Source: Pseudomonas sp. GV071 (lineage in GTDB: Bacteria; Pseudomonadota; Gammaproteobacteria; Pseudomonadales; Pseudomonadaceae). Taken from it: a stretch of 64,000 bases of DNA. The translations under genes were made by a program, and so were the position numbers. Under the pieces are notes generated by a model. That model had not been told where the DNA came from. It was given only the letters and a program-made list of their open reading frames with translations, and did no database searches. The stretch is taken from positions 1-64,000 of the forward strand of contig NZ_QAOJ01000010.1 in the NCBI RefSeq assembly GCF_003050835.1, in the 5' to 3' direction. Positions 36,670 to 45,280 of this stretch are shown piece after piece; position 1 is the stretch's first letter; each line of letters begins with the position of its first letter.

Positions 36670-37755
36670 TCAGATATCCACAACCACATCGCCCTGCGGC
36701 ACGCTCACGCACAGGCGAATGGCCTGGCCGGGCTCGCTGAGCAACGCGCCGCTGCGCAGGTCACGCACCACGCCGCTGAGCAGCAGGCAGGTGCAACTGG
36801 CGCAGATACCCTGGCGGCAACCATGGGCGGGGCGCAAACCGGCGGCTTCGGCTTGCTGCAACAGCGGGCTGGCGCTGTCGCCGAGCACGTCCTGTTGGGC
36901 GCGGGCAAAACGCATCAGCAAGGGGCTGTGGCCGCTTTCGCTATTCACGGTTGGCGGGCTGAACGACTCGGCTTGCAGCGGCCTGTCGGCGCCGGTGCTG
37001 CCCCACCAGTCGCGCACGCTGCTGACAAAGCCGAACGGCCCGCAGGTGATCACCTCGGTCGCACTGCTGCCCTGCACGTGCTCGACGGAGAAGCGCCCCA
37101 ACTGGCTGCTGAACATCGGACGCACCCGCAGGTTGCGGTATTGCTGCTGCAGCGCCTGCAACTCTTGCGCGAAGGCCTGCTGGCCAGCGTCGCGCACGTA
37201 ATGCAGCAGCTCCACCGGCGCGCCAAAGCCTTTTTGCAGGGCCTGCCGGAGCAACCCCAACAAAGGTGTCAGGCCACTGCCGGCGGCCAGCAGCAGTACC
37301 GACTCGGCGTCATGCGGCCAGTGCAACTCGCCAAAGGGCTCGCCGACTTCCACTACGTCGCCGACGGCCAGGTAATCCAGCAGGCGGTTGGACAGGCGTC
37401 CGCCGGGATGCCGTTTGATCGCGATCTCGATACTGCCGTCGGCATGCAGCGCGGTCAGGCTGTAGCTGCGGCTCAGACGGATACCGGCGAGTTCGACATA
37501 GGCCTGGATGTGTTGCCCAGGTTCAGCGCCGCGCCAGTTGCCATTGGGTTGCAGGGTGAGGGCGAGCATATCGTCCGCCACCCAACGTCGGGCGCGCAGG
37601 CGGGCGAACACGCGGTTCAACCGCCAGGCCGGGTGCACGATGGCCAAGACAGCGTCGACACTGGCCTCGCGCAGCCAGCCGCGAGCGACCAGGAAACGCA
37701 GCGGCGCGAGCCAGCGGGCGCTGTGGCGAACCAGCGCAAAGGGAATAAGGGGCAT
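36670..37755 (-). CDS. desC: Desaturase-partner ferredoxin reductase
   Basis: A 361-residue oxidoreductase. It has an FAD domain (LSRSYSLTA near 125) and an NAD(P)H domain (LLLAAGSGLTPLLGLL). The C-terminal plant-type 2Fe-2S domain has Cys313, 318, 321 and 349 (CRQGICASC). It should pass electrons from NAD(P)H to DesB. AAGGAGCTC sets ATG 37755. The DesT operators lie 42-100 bp upstream. Confidence 0.93.
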   Translation of the reverse strand: MPLIPFALVRHSARWLAPLRFLVARGWLREASVDAVLAIVHPAWRLNRVFARLRARRWVADDMLALTLQPNGNWRGAEPGQHIQAYVELAGIRLSRSYSLTALHADGSIEIAIKRHPGGRLSNRLLDYLAVGDVVEVGEPFGELHWPHDAESVLLLAAGSGLTPLLGLLRQALQKGFGAPVELLHYVRDAGQQAFAQELQALQQQYRNLRVRPMFSSQLGRFSVEHVQGSSATEVITCGPFGFVSSVRDWWGSTGADRPLQAESFSPPTVNSESGHSPLLMRFARAQQDVLGDSASPLLQQAEAAGLRPAHGCRQGICASCTCLLLSGVVRDLRSGALLSEPGQAIRLCVSVPQGDVVVDI

Positions 37756-37796
37756 GGAGGGGAGCTCCTTGGCGAGCAGGCGACAAGCGCCATTCA

Positions 37797-37812
37797 GTGA
37801 ACAACTGTTCAC
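37797..37812. promoter_or_regulatory. DesT operator 1 (desC/desT intergenic)
   Basis: GTGAACAACTGTTCAC is a perfect 7-bp inverted repeat with a 2-bp centre. TetR-family DesT binds a similar palindrome in the desCB promoter of P. aeruginosa. It lies about 42 bp upstream of the desC ATG. Confidence 0.8.
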
Positions 37813-37838
37813 CAAAGTGCCAGACACAGCCCTTTTCA

Positions 37839-37854
37839 GTCAACACTTGTTCAC
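37839..37854. promoter_or_regulatory. DesT operator 2 (desC/desT intergenic)
   Basis: GTCAACACTTGTTCAC is an imperfect palindrome of the same type, centred 42 bp (about four helical turns) from operator 1. Its GTCAAC half resembles the P. aeruginosa DesT site as I remember it. Confidence 0.75.
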
Positions 37855-37975
37855 TGGCGCCAAATCATCGACCAGCACATCGGCCAATCAGCCGCCAACC
37901 CCGCGACAGGTTCGACGCCCGCCAAAGGCATTTGCTAGAGTGCGCGGCACACCATCGCAGGGAACCGCGCCACGC

Positions 37976-38605
37976 ATGTCACCTCGTGCCGAACAGAAGC
38001 AGCAGACGCGCCAGGCGCTCCTTGATGCCGCGCGTTACCTGATGGAAAGCGGCCGTGGGTTTGGCAGCCTGAGCCTGCGCGAAGTCACCCGCCACGCCGG
38101 CATCGTGCCCACTGGTTTCTACCGCCACTTCAGCGACATGGATGAACTGGGCCTGGCCCTGGTGACCGAAGTCGGCGAAACCTTCCGCGAAGCCATTCGC
38201 CAGGTGCGCCACAACGAAATGCAGATGGGCGGGGTGATCGATGCCTCGGTGCGTATCTTCCTCACCAACGTCGCCGCCAACCGCTCACAGTTCCTGTTCC
38301 TCGCCCGCGAGCAATACGGTGGCTCCAAGGTCGTGCGCCAAGCCATTGGTGCCCTGCGCGAAGGCATTACCGCCGACCTGGTGAGCGATCTCGGGCACAT
38401 GCCCAAACTGCCGCACCTGGACATCGCCGCCCAGGCGGTGATCGCCGACCTGGTGGTGAAAACCGTATTCGCCACCCTGCCCGAACTGATCGACCCGCTG
38501 GCGCTGGAGCTGCCCGAGCACCTGACCCCGCAGGCAAAGATGACGCAGCAACTGCGCTTTATCTTTATCGGCTCCAAGCATTGGCAGGGGTTGGGTAGCG
38601 TTTAA
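37976..38605 (+). CDS. desT: TetR-family regulator of unsaturated fatty acid synthesis
   Basis: A 209-residue TetR regulator. The helix-turn-helix (SLREVTRHAGIVPTGFYRHFSDMDEL) is near residues 28-55, and the ligand domain that follows is DesT/FabR-like. DesT senses the ratio of unsaturated to saturated acyl-CoA and represses desCB. It is divergent from desC with two palindromic operators between. ATG 37976 gives the usual N-terminus (MSPRAEQKQQTRQAL). Confidence 0.93.
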   Translation: MSPRAEQKQQTRQALLDAARYLMESGRGFGSLSLREVTRHAGIVPTGFYRHFSDMDELGLALVTEVGETFREAIRQVRHNEMQMGGVIDASVRIFLTNVAANRSQFLFLAREQYGGSKVVRQAIGALREGITADLVSDLGHMPKLPHLDIAAQAVIADLVVKTVFATLPELIDPLALELPEHLTPQAKMTQQLRFIFIGSKHWQGLGSV

Positions 38606-38645
38606 CCCGCCGCGACGTTTTCTGCGAGGCGCCCCCTCTTTTCAC

Positions 38646-38661
38646 TGGCACAGCTTTGGCA
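38646..38661 (+). promoter_or_regulatory. Possible sigma-54 promoter upstream of the glycerophosphodiesterase
   Basis: TGGCACAGCTTTGGCA has the GG-N10-GC spacing and a full -24 half (TGGCAC). The -12 half is TGGCA instead of TTGCA. It lies 31 bp before the ATG. No upstream activator sites were recognised. Confidence 0.35.
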
Positions 38662-38691
38662 TAGTCAGCGCACTCCTCTTTTCAGGCCTGG

Positions 38692-39609
38692 ATGCTTGCC
38701 ATGTTGCGTGTCGCTCGTTTTCTGCTGGCGCCGGTGTTACTGCTGGCCATTGCCCTGGGTGTCTTGCTGCTGACCAGCAAGCCGGCCATTCCCCCTATTG
38801 CCTTGACCAGCTTGGGCAGTGAACCGTTGGTGATTGCCCATCGCGGCGGCATGGGGCTGTGGCCGGAGAACACCCTGTTCGCCTTCGAGCGCGCCACCGC
38901 GCTGGATGTGGATATGTTGGACATGGACGTGCGCCTGACCCGCGATGGCCAGTTGGTGGTTACCCATGACGCCGATGTCGCCAGCACTACCAACGGCGCC
39001 GGCCAGGTCGCCGAGCAGGACGTGGCCGCGCTGCAAGCGCTTGACGCCGGTTACCGCTGGACTGCCGATGGTGGTGAGAGTTATCCCTACCGCAACCAGG
39101 GCATCCGCATTCCCACCTTTGCCGAGGTGCTGGCGCAGTACCCGCGCAGCGCCAAATCAGTGGAGATCAAAGACGCCGAACCGGCTGCCGCCGAGCAGCT
39201 GTGCCAGCTGCTCACCGAAGCCGACCAGCAGCAACGGGTGGTGGTCAGCAGCTTTTATGAATCGAGCCTGCGCGCCTTCCATGATCAGTGCCCCGATGTG
39301 GCCACCGCTGCCGGGCCGACCTCGGTGAAGATTCTGGTGGTGTTGCACTGGCTGGGCCTGGAGCAGCTGCTGTCGCCGTCCTACCAAGTGCTGGCGCTGC
39401 CGCCGGAGCAAGGCCCATTGGTGGTGGATGCCAGCCTGATCCGCGATGCCCAGGCCCGCGGCCTGAACGTGCAGCTGTGGACAATCAACGAACAGCCGGC
39501 TATGCGCCACTTGCTGGACATCGGTGCCCAGGCGTTATTCACCGATTACCCAGACCGCGCCCTGCAATTGCTCGGTCGCTCCACGGTTTTAGGCGCCAAT
39601 CAGCCCTGA
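38692..39609 (+). CDS. Glycerophosphodiester phosphodiesterase, membrane-anchored
   Basis: A 305-residue GDPD-family enzyme with an N-terminal hydrophobic anchor (FLLAPVLLLAIALGVLLL). Active-site blocks are AHRGGMGLWPENT near residue 49, DMDVRLTRDGQLVVTHD near 80, and LWTINEQ plus TDYPD near the C-terminus. It hydrolyses glycerophosphodiesters to glycerol-3-phosphate and an alcohol, probably on the periplasmic face. ATG 38701 (residue 4) is an alternative start. Confidence 0.92.
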   Translation: MLAMLRVARFLLAPVLLLAIALGVLLLTSKPAIPPIALTSLGSEPLVIAHRGGMGLWPENTLFAFERATALDVDMLDMDVRLTRDGQLVVTHDADVASTTNGAGQVAEQDVAALQALDAGYRWTADGGESYPYRNQGIRIPTFAEVLAQYPRSAKSVEIKDAEPAAAEQLCQLLTEADQQQRVVVSSFYESSLRAFHDQCPDVATAAGPTSVKILVVLHWLGLEQLLSPSYQVLALPPEQGPLVVDASLIRDAQARGLNVQLWTINEQPAMRHLLDIGAQALFTDYPDRALQLLGRSTVLGANQP

Positions 39610-39702
39610 TTGCCACAGCCGGCGCGGCTTTGGGCAGAAAACGTACAGTTTTCCTCAGGCCCCGCCAGGATAGGATCAAGGGTAGTCATCAACAGGTTAT
39701 GC

Positions 39703-40412
39703 CGACCTTACCCACAGCTCCGTCCACAAGCCTGTGGGATAACTTATCAATCGGCCCGCACGTTTACGCGCTAAGCCGCTGAAAACGCTGGAATATCGAT
39801 TGACGCCGGCTGTGCATAAGTGCCCTGCCGGGCGTTTCCAGCTAATTGATCAATTGCTGTACGAATTGCACCAGGCCGCGCCACGCGCGGCTCCTGGCTA
39901 GTACTCCCAGCGTTATCCACAACTCTGCCCACAGAGTTTGGGGGCAAGTGTGCAGACCACCTCTCACCCAAGTCTGGACCTTGCGATCTCCGAACCTGGA
40001 TCCCCGCCTGCGCCGGGACGGCGGAAGGTGCAAAAACCTCGGTCGTCCCAGCGCAGGCTGGGACCCAGAATCTTGCAAAACTACGACTCTGCTCTTGCGC
40101 CGCCCTACCCTGTCAGAAAGTTCACGGCAACCATCCCCAGCTTACTCCCACCTTATCCACAGATTGATCCACAAGGCCTTTTGGATAACTTGCCAATCGG
40201 TCAGGAAAACTGCCGCTAACCCACTGAAAAACCTTGAATATGGGTTGACGCAGGCTGTGCATAAGTGCCGCCAGGCACATTTACTCCCAGCTGATCAATT
40301 CCTATACAATTCTCTCTAGACCTAGTGCTGCGGGGCTCAAACGCAGTACTCCCACCGTTATCCACAACTCTGCCCACAGACTTTGGGGTTAAGTGCGCAA
40401 AACTACCTGGGA
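39703..40412 (+). repeat. Second-order tandem duplication of units A-B and C-D
   Basis: Units A-B (39703-39965) and C-D (40143-40412) are diverged copies of one block of about 260 bp. Shared landmarks are AACTT..CAATCGG after the first unit, GAATAT..nTTGACGCnGGCTGTGCATAAGTGCC, GATCAATT, AGTACTCCCA and the second unit. Units D-E and G-H share a different spacer ending in GGCTCCTT..CCT.TGCCCACC. So the array grew by duplication of unit pairs. Confidence 0.75.
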
Positions 40413-41312
40413 AGCCCCGTTTAAAGTGAATAACTCACTGTTTTAACGCGACAAAGCCGGCGTGGTTAAAAAACACCCTATTTGCGCCAGGCCCCGTGAA
40501 TGGGGGCTCCTTGCGACCTTTGCCCACCTTATCCACAGAACGCCCCACAGCTTTTGGGGACAGTTGTGCGCCGCTGCAGTCAAAAACTGTGGATAGGCGC
40601 CCGAAAAGCCTTGCTTTTGCAGCCTGTTTTGCACTGATATGCACAGGCAGGAGAAAACCACTGGATATATCCACAGCTGCGCATTTTTCATCACGGGCTA
40701 CTGCACATATGCGCTGAAAGCCAGGTAAATCGCTGTTTTGTGGGCAAAAAAATGATTGGTTAAAAAACCTACAGATTTCCCCAGGCCGCGAAATTACGGG
40801 CTCGAACAGACCTTTCCCCATTTTGCCCACAGAACTATCCACAGGTTTTGGGGACAGTTTTTCCACAGCCTGGCGCAGCAGGCAAATCGGCGGCTGTTAC
40901 ACAAGGTTTTTCTGCATAAATCCACAGGGAAAATTGTTTCCTGGGGAAAACCCAGCGCGCAGTGGAAAACCCTTGTGCAGCGGCCGGGGTTATGCCGCCG
41001 GAGAGGCTTTCAGGGGATTGGTCGTTTACTGCGCAATACGCTGAATGCCGCGTGGTTACAGGGACCGAGCAATTGCTCCCACGCTTATCCACAACACTAC
41101 CCACAGTTGTTGGGGGCAACTTGTGGGTTTTCCCGCGCGTGCCACAACGCAAGCCGCCACACCGCTCCAAGCCGTTGTTTTAACGTGGAAATCAACGCTA
41201 AAACGGCCCCTGTACAAAAAACCTACAGAATGGCGCAGGGCCCATGAATGGCGGCTCCTTCCTACCTGTGCCCACCTTATCCACAGATTGCCCCACAGCT
41301 TTTGGGGACAGT
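39706..41312 (+). repeat. Array of eight DnaA-box units in a 1.7 kb non-coding convergent region
   Basis: Between the stops of two convergent genes (39609, 41313) lie eight units of about 40 bp, named A to H here. Exact DnaA boxes TTATCCACA start at 39913, 40153, 40358, 40529, 41085 and 41277, all on the plus strand. Unit A has TTACCCACA (39708) and unit F CTATCCACA (40835). Each unit continues with a CCCACA/TCCACA box, then an inverted half (TTTGGGG, or GGATAA / GGGATAA in C and A). Extra TATCCACA-type boxes are at 40588 (inverted) and 40668. About 1700 bp read on both strands would give 0.013 exact 9-mers by chance. No credible ORF is present. Confidence 0.9.
39995..40070. repeat. Paired 'GTC(A)TCCCAGC' repeat inserted next to DnaA unit B
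   Basis: Inverted arms (CTGGATCCCCGCCTGCGCCGGGACGGCGG... and GGTCGTCCCAGCGCAGGCTGGGACC) lie between units B and C. The equivalent place after unit D has no such element. It looks like a later insertion into the array. Confidence 0.7.
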
Positions 41313-42251
41313 TCAACTGGCCGGGCTTTGCGCCAGCAAGGCGCGTGCGGCGATCAGGTCTTCGAGGGCGAAACCCACCGATTTGAACAGGGTGATTTCC
41401 TGCTCATCGGCGCGTTGGCCGCGCCCATTGAGCAAATCCTTGAGTTCGGTGGCGATGGCCTGGCTGTTGATAACCCCATCGGCGATGGCGAACAGCAAGT
41501 CGCCCGCCTCGTGCAGCGCACCTTCACGGGTATCGACCACGATGCGCGCGCGCCCAACGGCAGCGGAGTCGGTTTCACGCATGCTGGGCAGGAAGGCGCC
41601 GACCAAATCCAGATGCGTGCCGGGTTGCAACCAGGCGCCCAGTACCAGCGGCTCACGGGAGGTGGTAATGCAGGTGATGCTGTCGGCCTGGGCGACGCTG
41701 CCTTGCAGATCGCCGCTGGCACTCACCGGATAGCCTTCGGCCTGTAACTGCGCCACCAGTGGCGCGAGTTTGGCCGGGCTGCGGCCCCAGATCTCGATAG
41801 TGCGGTACGGCCGCACACAGCAATGGGCGCGGACCATGTGCGCAGCCAGGGTGCCGCTGCCGACAATCAGCAGCCGCTCGGCGTCGTGGCGCACCAGATA
41901 GTCGGCAGCTAGCGCCGAGGTGCAGGCGGTACGCCGCGCGGTCATCTCCGACGCTTCAAGCATGGCCAACGGCTGGCCGGTGGCGTCGTCGAACAGGGTG
42001 AACACCGCCGCCACAGAGGGCAGCTGGCGTGCACTGTTATGGGGGAACACGGTGACAAGTTTGACCCCGATGCCCTGCCCCTCCTGCCACACCGGCATGT
42101 GCAGCAGGCTGGCGTCGTCAGGCAGGTCGTGGCAGCCGCGCACGGGCGACTCACAGGCAACGGCCAGGCCGGTGCGCAGGGCTTCGATCAGGGGGGCGTA
42201 ATCCAAAGCGCGAACGACGTCGGCGTTGGTGAAAAAGCGCAGGTGGTGCAT
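41313..42251 (-). CDS. Ornithine cyclodeaminase / mu-crystallin family protein
   Basis: A 312-residue NAD(P)-binding protein of the OCD/mu-crystallin family. The Rossmann loop is LLIVGSGTLAAHMV near residue 126. KLVTVFP near 64 and SEMTARRTACTSALAA near 100 are typical. Possible activities are ornithine cyclodeaminase, delta-1-pyrroline-2-carboxylate reductase or a related imine reductase. The residue set does not let me choose. The DnaA-unit array begins directly after its stop codon. Confidence 0.85.
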   Translation of the reverse strand: MHHLRFFTNADVVRALDYAPLIEALRTGLAVACESPVRGCHDLPDDASLLHMPVWQEGQGIGVKLVTVFPHNSARQLPSVAAVFTLFDDATGQPLAMLEASEMTARRTACTSALAADYLVRHDAERLLIVGSGTLAAHMVRAHCCVRPYRTIEIWGRSPAKLAPLVAQLQAEGYPVSASGDLQGSVAQADSITCITTSREPLVLGAWLQPGTHLDLVGAFLPSMRETDSAAVGRARIVVDTREGALHEAGDLLFAIADGVINSQAIATELKDLLNGRGQRADEQEITLFKSVGFALEDLIAARALLAQSPAS

Positions 42252-42288
42252 TCGGTGTGCTCCTGCTGCCCTCGCATGGGCGCTAAGA

Positions 42289-42350
42289 GCTCGCGGCTGA
42301 AGCCGCTCCTACGGATCGCACAAACGTGTAGGAGCGGCGTTAGCCGCGAT
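42289..42350. repeat. REPIN-like inverted pair
   Basis: Inverted copies of CTCGCGGCTGAAGCCGCTCCTACG with the loop GATCGCACAAACGTG lie between the cyclodeaminase start and the end of braG. Confidence 0.85.
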
Positions 42351-42414
42351 GAACGCGACGCTGCAGCGGGACAGTATCGAAATTCAACAGACGCGCCCCC
42401 GAAAGGGCGCGTGA

Positions 42415-43131
42415 TCAGTGCCCGCCCAGATAGGCGTTACGCACTTCCTCGTTACCCAACAGTTCCTGGCCAGTGCCGGTCATGCGGATTTCGCCGTTGA
42501 CCATCACATAACCACGGTCCGACAAGCGCAGCGCGTGGTTGGCGTTCTGCTCCACCAGGAAGATGGTCATGCCCGTCTTCGCCAGTTCCTTGAGGGTGGC
42601 GAAGATGTGTTTAACCACAATCGGCGCCAGGCCCAGACTCGGCTCATCCAGCAGCAGCAACTTAGGCCGACTCATCAACGCACGGGCGATGGCGAGCATT
42701 TGCTGCTCGCCGCCGGACATGGTCATGGCCCGCTGATTACGCCGCTCGAGCAAACGCGGGAACAGCTCGAACATGCGCTGCATGTCTTCGTCCGCGTGCT
42801 TGGCGCCGATCGGGATGGTGCCCATCAACAGGTTCTCTTCCACGCTCATGTCGGGGAACACCCGGCGGCCTTCCGGCGACTGGGCGATACCGTTGGAGGC
42901 GACGAAGTGCGAGCTCTTGTTGGTGATGTCGATGCCGTTGTAAACGATGCTGCCGCCACCGGCACGCGGCTGGCCGAAGATCGACATCAGCAGCGTGGAT
43001 TTACCCGCGCCGTTGGCGCCGATCAGGCTCACCGTTTCACCTTCGTTGATGTGCAGGTTGACCTTTTTCAGCGCCTGGATCGGCCCGTAGAACACGTCTA
43101 CGTCTTTGAATTCGAGGATCGGCTTGCTCAT
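42415..43131 (-). CDS. braG: Branched-chain amino acid ABC transporter ATP-binding protein
   Basis: A 238-residue ABC ATPase of the LivF/BraG type. Walker A is GANGAGKST near residues 36-44, the signature is MSGGEQQMLAIARAL, and Walker B is LLLLDEPSLGL. It powers uptake of leucine, isoleucine and valine with BraF. The frame is open well upstream, but ATG 43131 gives the family N-terminus (MSKPILEFKDVDVFYG) and overlaps the braF stop by 4 bp. It is the last gene of the operon. Confidence 0.95.
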   Translation of the reverse strand: MSKPILEFKDVDVFYGPIQALKKVNLHINEGETVSLIGANGAGKSTLLMSIFGQPRAGGGSIVYNGIDITNKSSHFVASNGIAQSPEGRRVFPDMSVEENLLMGTIPIGAKHADEDMQRMFELFPRLLERRNQRAMTMSGGEQQMLAIARALMSRPKLLLLDEPSLGLAPIVVKHIFATLKELAKTGMTIFLVEQNANHALRLSDRGYVMVNGEIRMTGTGQELLGNEEVRNAYLGGH

Positions 43132-44003
43132 GCCACTTCCTCTTCGTCTGCGCCCAGGTAGGCAGCGATCACTTTCGGGTTGTTGCGGATTTCTTCCGGG
43201 TTGCCTTCGGCAATCAGCGCGCCGTGATCGAGCACGATGATGTGATCGGAAATGCTCATAACCATGCCCATGTCGTGTTCGATCAGTAGAACGGTGATTT
43301 GGTGTTCTTCGCGCAGGCGCCGAATGATGCCGCTGAGGGCTTCGGTTTCCGCCGGGTTGAGGCCGGCAGCCGGTTCGTCGAGGCAGACGATTTCCGGGCG
43401 CGTGCACATGGCGCGGGCAATCTCCAGACGGCGCTGCTGGCCGTAGGAGAGCTCACCGGCCAGGCGGTTGGCGCAGTCCACCAGGTCGACCACTTCCAGC
43501 CAGTAGAAGGCGGTATCCAAAGCCTTCTCTTCGGCACGGCGGTAGCCGGGGGTGTTGAGCACACCGGCGATCATGCTGCGGTTGACCCACATGTGTTGGG
43601 CCACCAGCAGGTTTTCCACCACGGACATTTCCTTGAACAGGCGAATGTTCTGGAAGGTCCGCGCCAGGCCGGCGCGGTTGACCAGGTGGGTACCGCCGAA
43701 CATTTTGTAGAACAGCCGGTTGAAGAACTTGGGCGGCGAGACGAAGTCGGTGACTTCGAACGGTTCGCCCATGATCTTGCCGACGCTGGTGAGCTTGGCC
43801 TGGGCGTCCAGGGTGATGTCGCCATCGGTGGCTTTGTAGAAGCCAGTGAGGCAGTTGAACACCGTGGTCTTGCCGGCACCGTTGGGACCGATCAGCGCCG
43901 AAATCGAACCGCGCTGAATATTGAAGCTCACATCGTTCAGGGCCTTGATGCCACCGAACTGCATCATCAGATGCTCGACCGAGAGAATGACGTCGTTGCT
44001 CAC
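43128..44003 (-). CDS. braF: Branched-chain amino acid ABC transporter ATP-binding protein
   Basis: A 291-residue LivG-type ABC ATPase. Walker A is GPNGAGKTT, the signature is LSYGQQRRLEIARAM, and Walker B is IVCLDEPAAGL. The insertion between Walker A and the Q-loop (residues about 55-95) is longer than in BraG. Start GTG 44003 overlaps the braE stop by 4 bp, so the two are coupled. Confidence 0.95.
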   Translation of the reverse strand: MSNDVILSVEHLMMQFGGIKALNDVSFNIQRGSISALIGPNGAGKTTVFNCLTGFYKATDGDITLDAQAKLTSVGKIMGEPFEVTDFVSPPKFFNRLFYKMFGGTHLVNRAGLARTFQNIRLFKEMSVVENLLVAQHMWVNRSMIAGVLNTPGYRRAEEKALDTAFYWLEVVDLVDCANRLAGELSYGQQRRLEIARAMCTRPEIVCLDEPAAGLNPAETEALSGIIRRLREEHQITVLLIEHDMGMVMSISDHIIVLDHGALIAEGNPEEIRNNPKVIAAYLGADEEEVA

Positions 44004-45277
44004 GGCTTCACTCCTTTACGAATCGCGTAACCGTTACGGCTGATACGCACCAGGCCGCGCGGCCGCCAGATCATCATCAGCACCATGAGGATGCCGAACA
44101 TCAATACCCGGTACTCGGCGAAGCTGCGCAGCAGCTCTGGCGCCACAGTGAGTACGAAGGCGGCAATCACCACGCCCACGGTCGAACCGAGGCCGCCGAG
44201 CACGATGATCGCGAGGATCAGCGCTGACTCGAAGAAGGTGAACGAAGACGGGTCGATAAAACCCTGTTTGGTGGCGAAGAACACCCCGGCCAGGCCTGCG
44301 GTGGAAGCCCCGATCATAAACGCCGAGAGTTTCACCAGCACGTGGTTGAGACCCATGGCGCGGCAGGCAATTTCATCTTCGCGCAGCGCTTCCCAGGCAC
44401 GCCCGACCGGCATGTGGGTGAGGCGGTGTTTCACGTAGAGCACGGCCATCACCACGATGAACAACACCACGAAGGTGAAGATCAGTTCAGCGTTGGGGTT
44501 GTAGCTCACGCCCAGCCATTCGTGGACAGGCACACCGCCCTCTTTGGCACGCTTGCCGAACTCCAAGCCGAATAAGGTGGGGCCGGGAATTGGAATGCCG
44601 TTCGGGCCATTGGTCAGCGATACCCAGTTGTTGAGGACCAGGCGAATGATTTCACCGAAACCCAAGGTCACGATGGCCAAGTAGTCGCCGTGCATCCTCA
44701 GAACCGGGAAGCCCAGTAACGCCCCCGCAAACGCCGCCAGCAGCATCGACAAGGGAATCATCGCCCAGAAGCCCAGGCCCAGGTATTCGTAACCCAGCCC
44801 GAGGCCATAAGCGCCGATGGCGTAAAAGCCGACGAAACCCAGGTCGAGCAGCCCGGCCAACCCGACCACGATGTTCAGGCCCAGGCCCAGTAACACGTAG
44901 ATCAGACCGAGAATGACCACCGACAACAGGTATTTGTTGGCGAAGAACGGGAAGCAGATCGCCAGCAGAATCAACACCGGAATCACAAAGCGCAGCGCCG
45001 ACTTGTGGCCGGCCGGCAACACGTGCACGCCGCTGTCTTTGCTTTGCATGGAGTGGGCGAGTTTCTGCCCTTGGGCGGTTTGCAGGAACAGGCTGAGGCA
45101 GAAACGCCCAACCATCACGATGCCGACCAGAATGGCCAGGCGTTGCGGGTGCAGGTCGAAGCTATAGCCCTGCAGCACGATGCCGACGATGGGGCCGAAC
45201 ACGATCAGGGAAATGAGGCCAGCGAGAACGGTGTCGATCAGGCAGCGCTTGATATCAATAGAGTTGCTTGCCGACAT
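44000..45277 (-). CDS. braE: Branched-chain amino acid ABC transporter permease
   Basis: A 425-residue LivM-type permease with about 10 helices. It includes the conserved GLNIVVGLAGLLDLGFVGFYAIGAY block and the cytosolic coupling segment GRAWEALREDEIACRAMGL. The N-terminal extension of about 100 residues before the LivM core is usual for this subgroup. It lies 3 bp after braD. Confidence 0.95.
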   Translation of the reverse strand: MSASNSIDIKRCLIDTVLAGLISLIVFGPIVGIVLQGYSFDLHPQRLAILVGIVMVGRFCLSLFLQTAQGQKLAHSMQSKDSGVHVLPAGHKSALRFVIPVLILLAICFPFFANKYLLSVVILGLIYVLLGLGLNIVVGLAGLLDLGFVGFYAIGAYGLGLGYEYLGLGFWAMIPLSMLLAAFAGALLGFPVLRMHGDYLAIVTLGFGEIIRLVLNNWVSLTNGPNGIPIPGPTLFGLEFGKRAKEGGVPVHEWLGVSYNPNAELIFTFVVLFIVVMAVLYVKHRLTHMPVGRAWEALREDEIACRAMGLNHVLVKLSAFMIGASTAGLAGVFFATKQGFIDPSSFTFFESALILAIIVLGGLGSTVGVVIAAFVLTVAPELLRSFAEYRVLMFGILMVLMMIWRPRGLVRISRNGYAIRKGVKP

Positions 45278-45280
45278 GGC

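Noticed and set aside
40239-40270. TTGACGC...CATAAG as a sigma-70 promoter in the array
   Set aside because: The spacing between the two hexamers is only about 9-10 bp, far too short.
40435-40866. 143-residue minus-strand ORF inside the DnaA-box array, with internal repeats (LSPK.V..SV.K.GKG)
   Set aside because: The protein repeats only mirror the DNA units, no ribosome site is evident, and composition is unlike neighbouring genes.
39706-41312. Reading the repeated units as a CRISPR array
   Set aside because: Units are 170-310 bp apart, spacers are related to one another, and no cas gene is present.
39610-41312. Calling the region the chromosomal oriC
   Set aside because: No dnaA, dnaN, rpmH, gidA or parAB genes flank it. 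In Pseudomonas the origin lies next to these.
41056-41316. 86-residue minus-strand ORF (NCPQKLWGNLWIRWAQ...) similar to one at 40443-40694
   Set aside because: It is a translation of the repeated TTATCCACA units, not evidence of a protein family.
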